Notes under the pieces: model-generated
Told to the model about the DNA's origin: nothing
Databases searched by the model: none
What the model saw: the letters and a program-made list of their open reading frames with translations, nothing else
Shown: piece by piece, positions 22,522 to 33,502 of the stretch
Numbering within the stretch: position 1 is the stretch's first letter
Layout of the letters: each line of letters opens with the position of its first letter
From: Diatrype stigma
Taxonomy: Eukaryota > Ascomycota > Sordariomycetes > Xylariales > Diatrypaceae
Reading direction: 5' to 3'
Assembly (NCBI GenBank): GCA_022225965.2
Contig: JAKJXP020000003.1
Span: 1 to 64,000 of the forward strand
DNA: 64,000 nucleotides
Made by a program: the position numbers and the translations under genes

Positions 22522-25350
22522 ATGCCCTCGGAAAGCGTAGATGTGGAGTCTATCAAACTTCTGGCCCAGTTGAGAGGGATCAAATTGGACCATGAAACCA
22601 CGCTTTCAGGTAATGCAGTGCACGGTTCCCCTATAATCCCTCTCACAGATGTCAACTAAGCCATGTCAGATTCAACACCTCCACTGCACGTTCTTCAAGC
22701 GTTTGCGACCAAACTGCAAGGACTAGGACATAATCAGGAATGTGAAGTCCTTCAACATGTCTTGCGGATCGCTCAAGAAGCCCCCAGTCACGGTGGCCTG
22801 GGGCTATCAAAAGACGACTTACAAATCAGTCACAAGGACATGTCCGAACTTATCTTCCTGCTTTCCGCTTGTACGTACACTCGAAGACGGTTCCGTCGAG
22901 TGTAAGTAGGGTACCAACTAAAGTGATATCCAGGGCTCGAGTCACTGAACTCGGCCGACCGCGCACGCAGTGAAACGCCAGAGACGATGGATTTCCGGCC
23001 TTCGGAGCGACCGCCGATGACACTCACCGAGAAGATCTTCGCTATGCACGACGTGGAGGGACACGGCTTCGTCCGGACCGGCACGACGATCCGCGTGGCG
23101 ATCGACTGGATCATGGCCTCTGAGGCATCCTGGGGCAGCATGGAGAAGGTATACGACCGGATAGGCCAGCCGGGCATCTTCCGCAACGACCGGTTCTGGC
23201 TTGCGGGGGATCATGTGGTGGACCCCCGCGTCAACGACCAGCCTATTCCGGCGAGGCTGATTCAATCCGCAAATAGGGCGAAGAAGATCTTCAAGATGAC
23301 GGAGTTCCAGGGGATGAATGTAAGAGTCGCTCCCTACCTCTCCCCCTCTCACGCCAAGGGTCAGCACTGACCGGGCGTAATAGTACACCATCATGCACAC
23401 GGAGTTTTTCCGGGAGCGGGCACAGCCAGGCGCATTTATCATCGGGTCCGATTCGCACACTTGTTCCGCTGGGGCGAACGGTTGCCTTTCGATTGGTTTA
23501 GGGGCAGCAGATGTCACAATGGGTCTGGTGACAGGCGAGACGTGGTTCAAGGTTCCTGAAGTGGTTAACATACGTTTCGTCGGCCAGCCTGGTCGTGGTA
23601 TCGGTGGGAAGGACGTCATTCTCTACACGCTCCAGAAGTTGAAGAGGAATACAGTTGCCGCGGACAGGGTGGTCGAGTACACCGGTCCGGGTCTCGATTA
23701 TCTATCTCCTGATGCGAGGTTTGCGATAGCAAACATGACTACGGTATGCCTCCGAGCCCTCAAAAACCCACCGAAGCTAACAATGCAGGAATTCGGCGGA
23801 ATCACTGGAATCTTTGTACCAGACCATGTAACCAAGTCCTTTATCGACTCCCGCAAATCGCCTCAGCACAAGAAATCGTCGTACTACTTCAGACCAGATG
23901 ACGATGCTGTCTATGCCGAATCGCATGTCATCGACCTGTCCCAATGTGAGCCGTTCGTCGCCAAGTATCCCAGTCCAGACGACGTAGTGCCGATCAGCGA
24001 AGTACAAGGGCTCGTTCTTGATGGTTGCTTTATTGGTGCTTGCACAACAGCGGAAGAAGACATCATCCTTGGAGCACTAGTGCTTGAACAGGGGCTAAAG
24101 CAAGGTCTAAAGCCTTGTTCGAAAGGCAAGCGAAAGGTCGTACCCGGGTCGCTTCCCATCCTTGATATGCTCCGACGCACAGGGTTGGCAGATGCGTATG
24201 AGCAGGCCGGCTTCGAGATCGGCGTTCCAGGCTGCAGTTATTGCGTAGGCATGTCCGGCGACCAAGCCGGCGAAGGCGAGGTTTGGCTATCCTCACAGAA
24301 CCGAAATTACAAGAATCGCATGGGCAAAGGCTCGTTCGGTAACTTGGCGTCCGCCGCCACCGTAGCAGCCTCGTCATTCGAGATGAAGATTACCAACCCA
24401 CAGCCCTTTGTTGATCAGATCACTGTCAGTCGATGGGAACAGATGAAAGGCCGTGGCTCTCTACGCTCAGTCCCGGGCCCATCACCGAAGTATGTGGAAC
24501 CAGCCCCTATGATTGCGAGGGGGAATCATATGGGGGTATCTCCAGTGGAGCAGGAGGACCTTGCAGTCAAGGAGCTACGTGTTTCTGATAGGGATATCGG
24601 TTGCGGCCCGAACTCCCAGTCGAAGAGCATACATGGTAAAGTCTATCGGCTAGAAGATTTCGTTGATACCGACGCGGTGAGTACATGGGAGAACGCCCCC
24701 ACCAACCAGAGCCAGTTACTAAATACGAGTGGCATACTAGCTTGCGCCGGCGCAAGCCCTCCTTGTCGCCAAAACGAACGAGGAACTTGGGGACCATTGT
24801 CTGGAGTTTACGCATCCAGACTTCCGCAAGGCTGTCAAAGACGGTCTCGATGTCGTCGTAGCTGGAAAGGCGTTCGGATGCGGGTCGTCCAGGGAGCAGG
24901 CCGTATCTGCACTGTTGGGTGAAACCTCCTGGTTCAACCATCCAGCAAGCGAGTATATGCTAATATGGATCTACTCCCTATCTAGGCTGCGGTGTAAAAT
25001 GCGTCATCGCGAAGTCGTACGCCTTCATATTTAGTAGGAATCAGCCTAGTCTGGGGTTACTCGGTATCACGATTGATGACGACACATTCTTCGACGCCGC
25101 TCAACACGGCGTTGAGATAACGGTTGAACCCGAGAACAACGTCATCACGGTCGGGAGCCAGACCTTCCCGTTCCAGCTGAGCAGCATCGAGAAACAGCTG
25201 ATCGAGGTGGGCGGCATCACGCCCGCGTTCATGAAGTTCGGCAAGCAGCTGTTCGACCAACTCTGCTCCACTGGTCACGTTGTGTCCCAGCGAGCAGTCA
25301 AGAACATACAGAGCGTCGATGAGGCTCTTGCGAAGCCGCTGCAGTGGTAG
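22522..25350 (+). CDS. aconitase-family (Fe-S hydro-lyase) protein, LeuC-LeuD fusion
   Basis: Seven exons: 22522-22609, 22670-22870, 22934-23319, 23384-23743, 23789-24676, 24741-24918 and 24986-25350; 821 residues with consistent phases. About 115 N-terminal residues precede the usual start [13 protein letters not shown]. Then come [33 protein letters not shown], cluster ligand Cys430 (GACTTA) and Cys494/Cys497 (CSYCVG), and [11 protein letters not shown]. The swivel domain starts at [15 protein letters not shown], with HPDFRKAV and GCGSSRE (about 687-693). The 4Fe-4S cluster should support dehydration/rehydration of a citrate- or malate-type acid. It is neither clearly aconitase, homoaconitase nor Leu1. 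The 45-nt fourth intron is stop-free, but removing it restores NMTTEFG. Confidence 0.88.
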
Positions 25351-26069
25351 TGGGGCGAACCCGGGGTTTGTAGTTATAGAAGGGTCGTCCAGGTGCCACC
25401 ATGATCATTGATCAACATTGATGGAAGATTTCACCCTATGTTCCTGTTTACACCCCTCACCCTGGCTGCAACCAATCACCAGGGTGCTTCTATGAGTTGG
25501 CCTCATGGCCACGGAGTACGGCTTGGAACGTATAATACAAGGAATCTTGCGCCTATAAAGCCATCATCCACGGTTCTCCATGCGGCTGCTACAGCAAAGC
25601 CGAATAGGGGGCCACTAGTTGACTTTTTGGGGGCTCGGAAACTATAGGAATATATCATATGGCTAAGTGGGGGGCTACAGCTCTACACTATTCCTGCATA
25701 AACTTTGACATTTCGGGGCTTGTCACGATATAGGGGCTACAATAGGAGAGCTTGGATTACATAACTAGGTGATCGATACCTAGTGGCTTGGCATACTGTA
25801 TATAGGTATACAGCTCTTCTGCTGCTTAGTCTAGAGATGACCTCTTTCCCTCTGTAGGTAGGACTCGTTCCGCGAAGACGGAGAGCTTCCGCCCAAGAAC
25901 CGGGCCCAGGACAGTTTAATGGAAAGGTTCGTGTACCTAATCGCTCACAAATCAAATGTAAGCACCGAAGCCTGTTTCACGGCACAGGGTTATCATAGTA
26001 AAAAGGTAAATTCAAATCTATTCGCATTGCTAAATAGCAGCTCTAACTGTAGGCGTGAAATCTTATTTT
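25351..26069. other. intergenic
   Basis: About 720 bp between the 3' ends of the convergent aconitase-like and transporter genes. It is mildly AT-rich after 25,630 and contains no supported gene. Terminators of both genes probably lie here but are not distinguishable. Confidence 0.35.
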
Positions 26070-27704
26070 TTACCCAGCATTGCTATTGCAACTCCAGGGC
26101 TCCACCATGCCGCCCTGGGCGAAGGCCTCCCCGAAGCTCCACAGGCCCAGCGCGCAGAGGACCAGGCCGATGACGAACAGGGCGGCGTTCATGGCGAACA
26201 GGGCGGCGCGGCGGCCGTCGCGGAACCAGGCGCCGTGGTGCATGTACAGCCACAGGAGGCCGGGGAAGCCGTAGGAGAACCAGCTGACGAACAGGGCGCA
26301 GACGAGGCCCAGCAGGTTGTTGAAGACGGGGATGGACTCGGCGATGACGAAGGCGACGACCCAGACGGCGAAGGTGATTCCCACCCAGCCCGCGGTGCCC
26401 AGGGCCGTGCGGCGGACGACGTGCTTGGTGCCGCCGAAGACCCGCAGGAACAGGTACTTGGCGGCGACGTGGCCGTAGATGACGCCGGCGATGACGATGG
26501 TGGGGATGGCGATGCCCCAGATGGCCTTGCGGATGCGGCCGGAGCCGGCGGCGGTGAGCGCGGGCGAGGGCACGTCGGGCCCGGCGTAGAGGTAGATTAC
26601 GACCGAGGCGACGAGGTACAGGGTCGTGTCGCAGACCTGCAGGAGCGCCAGCGCCTTGGGCCAGTCCTCGGGCTTCTTGAACTCCGACATGACGCTGAAG
26701 AAGCACGAGTGCCCGCTGAACGCGATCGCGATGTTCGTCACGGCCAGGAACGCCGACGTGAAGCCCAGCTGGTTCGTCACGTCGATGCTGGCGCTGCCGA
26801 TGGGCCGCTCGACCGCTACATCGATGACCGTCATCATGACGGCGGTGAAGATCGAGAAGAAGGCTGCACGTTTGGGAAGAGGATACGTTAGTCTACGAGA
26901 ACTTTCCTCTTGCGTAGGTAGGTAGGTAGGTAGGTAGGTAGGTAGTCAGGCACGCAGGTGTACTCACAAACAAAAGACATGTAGCTAGCATATTTCAGGG
27001 TCCTGGGCGTATTCAGCATCCAGAAGACGACGAGCCCGACGGCGGCCCAGACGATGGTGCAGGTGGAGCTGTCGGACAGGGTGTTGAGGCAGATGGTCCA
27101 GGTCAGCAGGTGGCTGCCCATGACGAAGACCTGGAAGATGGTCTGGGCCCAGCCCATGAACTCCTGGAAGAAGCGGCCCATGCCGATCGAGCGGCCGAGC
27201 ACCTCGCCCGCGTCGCCGAAGCTCTGCACCCACGGGTACCGCTGCCGGAACTCGCCGAGCACGAGCCCCGAGTACCCCGACATGACGCTCATGAAGACGA
27301 TGAGCACGATGCCCGGCGCGAGGCCGATGGTGGCCAGCACCGCCGGCAGCGACAGGATCCCGAGCGACACTGTCTCGGCTATCATGATCACACCTGCTTG
27401 CCTACGCATTGTTTTCCGTCAGCACACGCGGTCCCTGAAACGGGTCCCTTGGTTCCGATAGAGCGGGAGTCACGTACCACCATTCCAACGAGTGGTAATT
27501 TATTTCCTCTCCTTTTTCCTGGGTGAAGCTCGGCGGAGCTGCCTCGTACGCTGGCGCAGGCTCTGTCGTATGGTTCTCCGGCACCACATTCTCCTTTGTT
27601 CCCAACGGGCCCTTGCCAACGATCCCACCTCCTGCTTTCCGCGACATCGTCTCGTCTGCAGCACCGCGGGGGGCAGTGGTGCTAGCGGGCGTGTCGGCCG
27701 CCAT
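26070..27704 (-). CDS. amino-acid transporter, AAAP family (Aa_trans)
   Basis: Three exons: 27704-27478, 27401-26968 and 26863-26070; 484 residues. The first about 70 residues are cytosolic and polar. LEWWQAGVIMIAETVSLGILSLPA is the conserved first membrane helix of fungal AAAP permeases (Neurospora MTR-like). About ten further helices follow, among them GLAPGIVLIVFMSVMSGYSG, TIVWAAVGLVVFWML, LGFTSAFLAVTNIAIAFSGH and NAALFVIGLVLCALGLW. Proteins of this family carry neutral or aromatic amino acids with protons across the plasma membrane. The GC-rich coding is normal for this block. Intron 2 contains eight GTAG units. Its place beside the aconitase/lyase pair may mean uptake or export of the pathway's amino- or organic-acid; that is inference. 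Confidence 0.87.
26914..26945. repeat. (GTAG)8 microsatellite inside a transporter intron
   Basis: Eight perfect GTAG units on the plus strand, lying in intron 2 (26967-26864) of the amino-acid transporter gene. Read on the gene's strand it is a CTAC run. Confidence 0.9.
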
Positions 27705-28908
27705 TGTTGAAGTCGCTGTTTTCGGGTGGATCGTCAGAGAACCGGCGCAGGGTTCCTCTCTGACGCGTGACGAGTGTTGAGATCAGTGTTTTGAAGTGTG
27801 CTAAGTCTCGAAAGATTGTTGACGATGCGGACGAGCGCTATTTACTTTGAGAATCAGAGCCGCGACCGGAGCCCTGAGTCCGGGGTGAAAAAATATTCAT
27901 GAGGCGAGAACAGTCCGACATCGTTCTTCGGCCTACCCGGCTAGCGCATAAGAATCAAGACACTATGTGTGGATTGGCACTCTAGACTGCCATGTATCGT
28001 GGATCGTGGATCATGAGTTGACTAGGCCGGCGCCGCTGCGTCGGGCCGCATCCGTGCGAGTCATCGTGAGGTTATTACACATGGAGGCTGATTTATAATC
28101 CGTCGTCGTCTACACCGGGGCAAACAACACTAGAATGTTTTTTCGGTGTTTGTAACCACGCCGATGGAACAGATGATGGAACAGATGATGTCATGAACCT
28201 CCATGGCGAACCAGATTCCCGTATAATGCCATCAATTCCCGCGGTTCATCGTGGCTAAGACCTCTTGGTCCCGTATTGCACGTTACACGATGATACGAAT
28301 GAGGAAAGCAGAAAGAGACCTGCTAGCCCTATTCACTCAGAGATTTTCCTGATTTGGTAATGTTTACGTTATAATAAGGTTTGTTAGTCAGGTCCCATAA
28401 ATTTAGCGTTACACACCCAGGCGCTTGGGCAGCTTGACAACTGACCACCTTTGGACCCTTGACTGGCGGACCGCCCCCTTGGCATGCAATTGCCGAGGTC
28501 GCCGGTTTAGAGCTAGAGCTATAAAGGGGGCGCTATATGTGAGTGACTCCATAATAGAATTCGTGCTTAGGTTCCAATGATGTTTACTATTATAGTTGAT
28601 TTTATCCAAGGGCATGCATACCTATTTATATAGGGAGATCTAGATCTAAAGTAGAGATAGCTTAACCCGGTCCAGGGGGGCCGCAACTGGCGAACAGGTA
28701 TAGCACATACTCAACTGCATCAAGAGAGGATTGGATAACAAGTACTTTACTTGGCCTATCACCAAACACGTACTATATAACCAGGAAACGAAACGATAGA
28801 GCTACTATGCCAACACCCAGGCACGGAATCTCGATCCGAACACAAGACTTCAGGACTTAAAGGAGAGGTCCACGCGCGTTGCCATGGCAGTAGTGTGTTC
28901 ATCCTCCC
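27705..28908. other. intergenic, transporter promoter
   Basis: 1.2 kb without a supported gene. A tandem ATGGAACAG ATG duplication sits near 28162-28190. No clear TATA box or RNA gene is seen; the minus-strand open stretch at 28409-28615 has no pattern. Confidence 0.3.
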
Positions 28909-29724
28909 TTACAACCCCTTCTTCCCACCGCGCCCCTTCCGCCTATCCGCCTCCGCATTCCGGAACGGCCAGCCGCTCGTGCGCTTGTCGGCGCCGGTCC
29001 GGCGGCTGACGCGCGCCTTGTCGCCGCCGAACAGCACGCACCACAGGCCGAAGGACGCCAGGGCGGCGTTCCCCACGAACCCCAGCACGAAGCCCGTCTG
29101 CGCCGTGCCGCTGTACCGCGCCCAGCAGTAGAACGCCGTCGACCCGTGGTAGAGCGTCGTGATGAGCAGCACGGCTGGCGCGTAGGGCGAGGGCTGGTCT
29201 TCGGGCGCTTTGTGGTATGGGTTAGTGCTCACCTAGACGTGTGGGGGGACGAAAGGGGAGTGCAAGGAGGTGGGGTTCGGGGGTAGGAGGAAAGAAATAA
29301 GATTGTGTGGGGGGGGGGGGAAGGGGACGGCAAGGTGATGAGATACGGATATATGTGTGGGTGAGCGTTGGGGTGGAGTGAGTAAGTATTGTACGTACCA
29401 TCAGCCAAGGACGTCAGGGGCAGGGTACCCGTCAAGACCACCGTCACCAGCCCGAGGGCGACTTGCGCGAGGCCCAGCGAGCGCGCGAAGTACAGCGCCA
29501 CGAAGTCCGAAGGGTGAACGGCAGTCGCGCCCGCCATCGTCGAGTCAAGTGTCAGCAGTCCGACGATCGCCTGGGGCCAGAGCAGCAGGGCGGAGGCCTG
29601 CAGTAGGTGCCAGCCGCATGAGGCAAAGCTGTAGTTCGAGACGGCCTGGGACGCGCCCGTACGTAAGTAAGTTACAAATTAGCCGATACGTGAAGGAGGC
29701 GTCAGTGCTGTTGCTTACGTCCAT
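28909..29724 (-). CDS. small four-helix integral membrane protein
   Basis: Best model: ATG GAC at 29724-29719, intron 29718-29646 (GTAAGC donor, CAG acceptor), exon 2 29645-29395, then exon 3 29227-28909; about 191 residues. Four hydrophobic helices are evident: GWHLLQASALLLWPQAIVGL, YFARSLGLAQVALGLVTVVL, AVLLITTLYHGSTAFYCW and GFVGNAALASFGLWCVLF. The tail is strongly basic (KARVSRRTGADKR, then RRKGRGGKKGL). Intron 2 contains a G12-type run. Its exact boundaries are uncertain: the frame-keeping pair uses GTACAA and a poor GAG acceptor, while the better-looking GTACGT and TAG sites break the frame. The family is unknown; the helix pattern recalls DUF4267-type proteins. Confidence 0.6.
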
Positions 29725-31348
29725 GTTCAGTCAGAGTCCGGTTTTAGGTGATAAGTTAAGTGATGGTCGAAAGAATACAAGGAGTTGGTAGAAGCTAATA
29801 TCTGGAAGATCTAAGCACTGCGCTTGTGGATACTTCGTAGGATCTATATGTTCATAAGACGGTCTATCATCGAAGTCTCGGTGCACATATAGTAGGAAGA
29901 AGCAGGATGGGGAACTCCTGCTACGTAGTCATTGGCAGCGATTGACTTTTGGGCCACAGGCGACGTCATTGGCTTATCGATAAGGATTGCATCGCGGCCT
30001 GCCGGTGACAAACCCTCACGATCGTATAAGCCGTCATTGGCTACACATGGGATTTTATAGTTGCCCAGTTTCTGCATTCGATCCAACTTCCTAAATTCAC
30101 TGCCATGTTATCACTTCGTCAGACTATAGATTCCTCAGTTGTTTATTTCGTACTTATCCTATGAATTACCAATGAGGTAGGTAGAAAAAAGTCGTGTTAG
30201 TGGCACAGTACTACAGTGACCGGTCACACAGTTACGGTCACGGTCACGCTACGTACCGAAGTCATGCCATGCGGGTAGTAGGAATGAGGGTCAATTGGGA
30301 GCTATATAAGTAGGTGCCATTCCCTTGGCAGTTTTGGTTTCCTCCTCCCAAGCCATCATTAATGATTAAGTGCCGTTCCGCCGTTCCCTCGGGCCTATTA
30401 TTTATGAGCCGTCTTCCGCCACTGATTTAATAAGGTGTCAAGGTATAAAAGGCCAACAGTCTCACACGTTTACAAGGTAGGGATTACAAACGCACGGAAA
30501 TCTTCGAGACGAATTAGTATTCTGTCATCATGCGCGTCATGCATATTCGGAAATCTGCATCAGACTGCGTTTCTACGTGGCTCCAAGGATGAAGTGTGGA
30601 GGAGACAGAGAAAGGGGCATCAGGTCATATTAGGTAGGTCTTAGGAGTTCCAGCCACCAGGAGTTCTAGCCCATTTGCAAAGCGAAACAAGGTCAGCGTA
30701 TCTAATATGTGGCGTTCTGTAGGTGGCAACTGCGCACATTTCGTTAGCCCAGTCTTCTTTGATCACTGTTCAGGTAAGCTCGGAATGGTCAGCAGCCATA
30801 GTCTTTGGATGGGGTCAGCTCGTGCCAAAGGTCCCTAGTTGTCCTTCATTAGCGACATGTCAACAAACTACACTTTAGACCAATCGTATATCATTACTAG
30901 TCACCGAAGCTTTTCGATTTGCAGGCATTTGGCGGTCAGGTCTCATCGTGGCTGTAATAGTCGGGTGCCAGGAATGGAAACGTTGAGAAGTGCAAAAGTC
31001 AGGGGTTGAAGGGCAAGAATGCAAATTGTGCTTTCGTTTGCATAACAGCGATGATGACACAGCTAGGCCGTGCTTTAAACGTATACAGTCGCCAGTTAAG
31101 CATCGGCAGGTAAAGATTATCTCCTGAAGATACTATATGTTGATGTTTGTCTCCTACTTTGCTCCCATGGAAATCAGCTGCCCAACGTTGATAAGGCATT
31201 CAAGCGTAGTAGATACCCTGCCCCCAATAACATATCTGTCGATGCAGGCTTGTCTAGCCCTGATTATGGAACTGGTGATTAGTCTAGGCCCAGCTGAAGA
31301 GGCTGGTACTTTAGGTAATTAAGAGCGAGCTACCGTAAATCCCTGTTT
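29725..31348. other. intergenic
   Basis: 1.6 kb with no supported gene. It contains the 12-bp perfect palindrome GTGACCGGTCAC at 30216-30227 followed by GTTACGGTCACGGTCACG, a cluster of GGTCAC half-sites. Several short open stretches lack any pattern. Confidence 0.3.
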
Positions 31349-32239
31349 ACAAATCACTTCAGATTAACGGCAACGAGGTTTGGTATAAGAACGTAATATT
31401 GGATAGAGCGTAAGCCCCCGCCTAATTAAGTAACAGCGGCCCAGCAGTAGCGAAGCTGCTGTTGCCCGCTTATAACGATATATCCGGATATGCTAAAGGG
31501 GTAATAACGAAGCTGCTGCTACCGGACAGAACGGAACGGTACCGGCAGCGTTATTATTAACCTAATGCCCGAAAACGGAACGGCATCGGCAACGCTATTG
31601 CCAGCGGCTTACGTACGTACGACGAAGATTAATTAAGGGCAGCTTACGTCGGTATATATATAAAGCAAAACTTATAAATAATTTCCTTAATAATATTCCG
31701 GTTTTGTATTTTCATTTTTTATTGTTTAAATAAAACGGCAAACGAACGAACGAAAATAATTAACGAGCCGAAAGTTATTATATTGCGTTATTATTGTTAT
31801 AAAAAAAAGGGTTTAAAAAATGGATTTTTTTGGACCTATAAATTATTTATATTTATAAATTACTTTAAATTAACGGCAACGAGGTTTAATATAAAAACGT
31901 AATATTAAATAAAACGTAAGCCTTTATTTAATTAAATAATAGCGGCCTAATAATAGCGAAGTTATTATTATTCGTTTATAACGATATATTCGAATATATT
32001 AAAGAGGCAATAGCGAAATTGCTGCTACCGGGTAAAACGGAACGGCATTAATAGCGTTGCTGCTAGCTTAATATTCGAAAGCGGGACGGTATCGGTAGCG
32101 CTGTTATTAGCGACTTATATACGTACGACGAAGATTAATTAGGAACAGTTCAATTTTCGTTTTAAACTTTATTTATTTTTTAAATAAGAACAAATATATG
32201 GTATATAAGTAAGTATAACCGGGCCTTCGATTAGAACCG

Positions 32240-32520
32240 TTGCGTTATAAGCGGCTGTTTTTCTAAAGTACGCATTTATTAATAAACGCCTTTATTACGT
32301 ATTAGGAAAAACCTTTTAGTAAATAAAAAAACCAGTACGGTGCTTTTAAAAAACGTCGAATGTATTATGTAATTATTCCGGCTATTCGAAAAAAGGGGCC
32401 GTTGCGTTATAGGCGGCTATTTTTTCGAAATACGTATTAGGAAAAACCTTTTAATAGGTAAGAAAATTAATACGGTGCTTTTAAAAAACGTCGAATATAT
32501 TATGTAATTATTGCGACGAT
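32240..32520. repeat. two tandem copies of a unit of about 130-155 bp
   Basis: CCGTTGCGTTATAAGCGGCT near 32240 recurs as CCGTTGCGTTATAGGCGGCT near 32398. ACGTATTAGGAAAAACCTTTT and GGTGCTTTTAAAAAACGTCGAAT follow in both. The second copy lacks about 25 bp after its start. Confidence 0.75.
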
Positions 32521-32659
32521 TCGAATTCGGATAGGTCGGTTAGATAGGTCGGTCGGAAAGGGAAAGGACGGAAGGAAGGTTTGGTTTCCGTACCGTCGTT
32601 TTAACCTAAGCCGCAACGCGACCGCTTCGAAAACGCGTCGCTGGCAATTAATTAAGCTT

Positions 32660-32955
32660 GCGTGTTATCGTAGCCCGAAATCTCGCGATACGAGGAATTC
32701 CGGAGGGAAATACGTTATTGGAACGTAATAGCTTGGCTAGGTTTGCGTATTATCGAAGCCTTAAATTTCGCAATGCGAGAAATTCCAAAGAAAAAAAAGC
32801 GTTAATGGAACGCAACGGCTTGGTTAGGTTCGCGTGCCGTCGTAGCCCGAAATCTCGCGATACGAAAAATTTTAAAGGAAATGCGTTAATGAAACGCGTT
32901 AATGGAACGTACCGATTTGGCTAGGCTTACGTGCTATCGTAACTTGGAACGTAAC
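32660..32955. repeat. minisatellite, about 3.3 units of 85-98 bp
   Basis: Units begin near 32660, 32745, 32832 and 32929, each with a GCGTxxTATCGTAGCC-like head and the core AAATCTCGCGATACGA. Unit 3 has an extra internal GCGTTAATGxAACGC duplication. The block stays open in one frame for 88 codons as a by-product of the periodicity; I do not call a gene. Confidence 0.75.
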
Positions 32956-33190
32956 GAAACCGTAACGAAAGCGCGTTAAAAGCGCGTAATCGAAAAAACA
33001 ATAACAAGAAACGAACAAAAATTATAGCTGTTTCGAATTATCTAATAAATTCCGTAGAAATTTAATAAACGAACGAAAATAATTAATAAGCCGGAAATTA
33101 TTATATTGCGTTATTATTATTATAAAAGGAAAGGTTTAAAAGGTGGATTTTTTTGGATTTATAGATTATTTATATTATTAAAGTGCATTT

Positions 33191-33502
33191 ATATTTCGTA
33201 TTATTAAAACCCCCTGTTATATTCCCTGGAGATTGACTTTTATCGTAAGAAAGCTTGTACTAAGTAAATGTATTATGTAGCTAGCTGTGGAATTTCCCCT
33301 GGTGATTGATAACGTTAAATTCGGGATATATACCAAGGGTTGTATAAAGGCTTGTGAGTTCCCACATAATTGAGCACCGTGAGCCACCACTGAGGGTGGG
33401 AAACGCAAGTTGTCATCTTTGCCACCCTAGCCGATCAGCTTTCTGATAACCCCCAACTTGTTCGAGGTCTCACTCGATCATTGTCCGTCTAAGTTACGCG
33501 TC
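33191..33502. other. intergenic
   Basis: About 300 bp between the repeat block and the membrane-protein gene, returning to normal base composition. No feature is recognised. Confidence 0.3.

Larger units (their letters stand above)
31349..33190. repeat. composite direct-repeat block, partly RIP-mutated
   Basis: A block of about 300 bp at 31349-31650 (ATTAACGGCAACGAGGTTT ... ACGACGAAGATTAATTA) recurs at 31855-32152. A second block of about 120 bp at 31738-31858 (AACGAACGAAAATAATTAA ... GGATTTTTTTGGA) recurs at 33065-33185. The order A-B-A-C-B suggests two tandem copies of one A-C-B unit, the first lacking about 825 bp of C. The second A copy is more AT-rich, with mainly C-to-T and G-to-A differences. 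C is itself built of tandem repeats. It is probably a non-coding mobile element or a satellite block; no protein motif is seen. Confidence 0.7.

Noticed and set aside
26055..26891. 278-codon plus-strand frame rich in Glu, Gly and Asp
   Set aside because: Antisense shadow of the transporter's third exon; its composition is the complement of membrane-helix codons.
32658..32924. 88-codon frame in the 32.7-kb minisatellite
   Set aside because: Made of the tandem units; no start context and no known domain, so not called a gene.
31349..32955. Repeats considered as a CRISPR array
   Set aside because: Units are 85-300 bp with unequal periods and no unique spacers; eukaryotic context.
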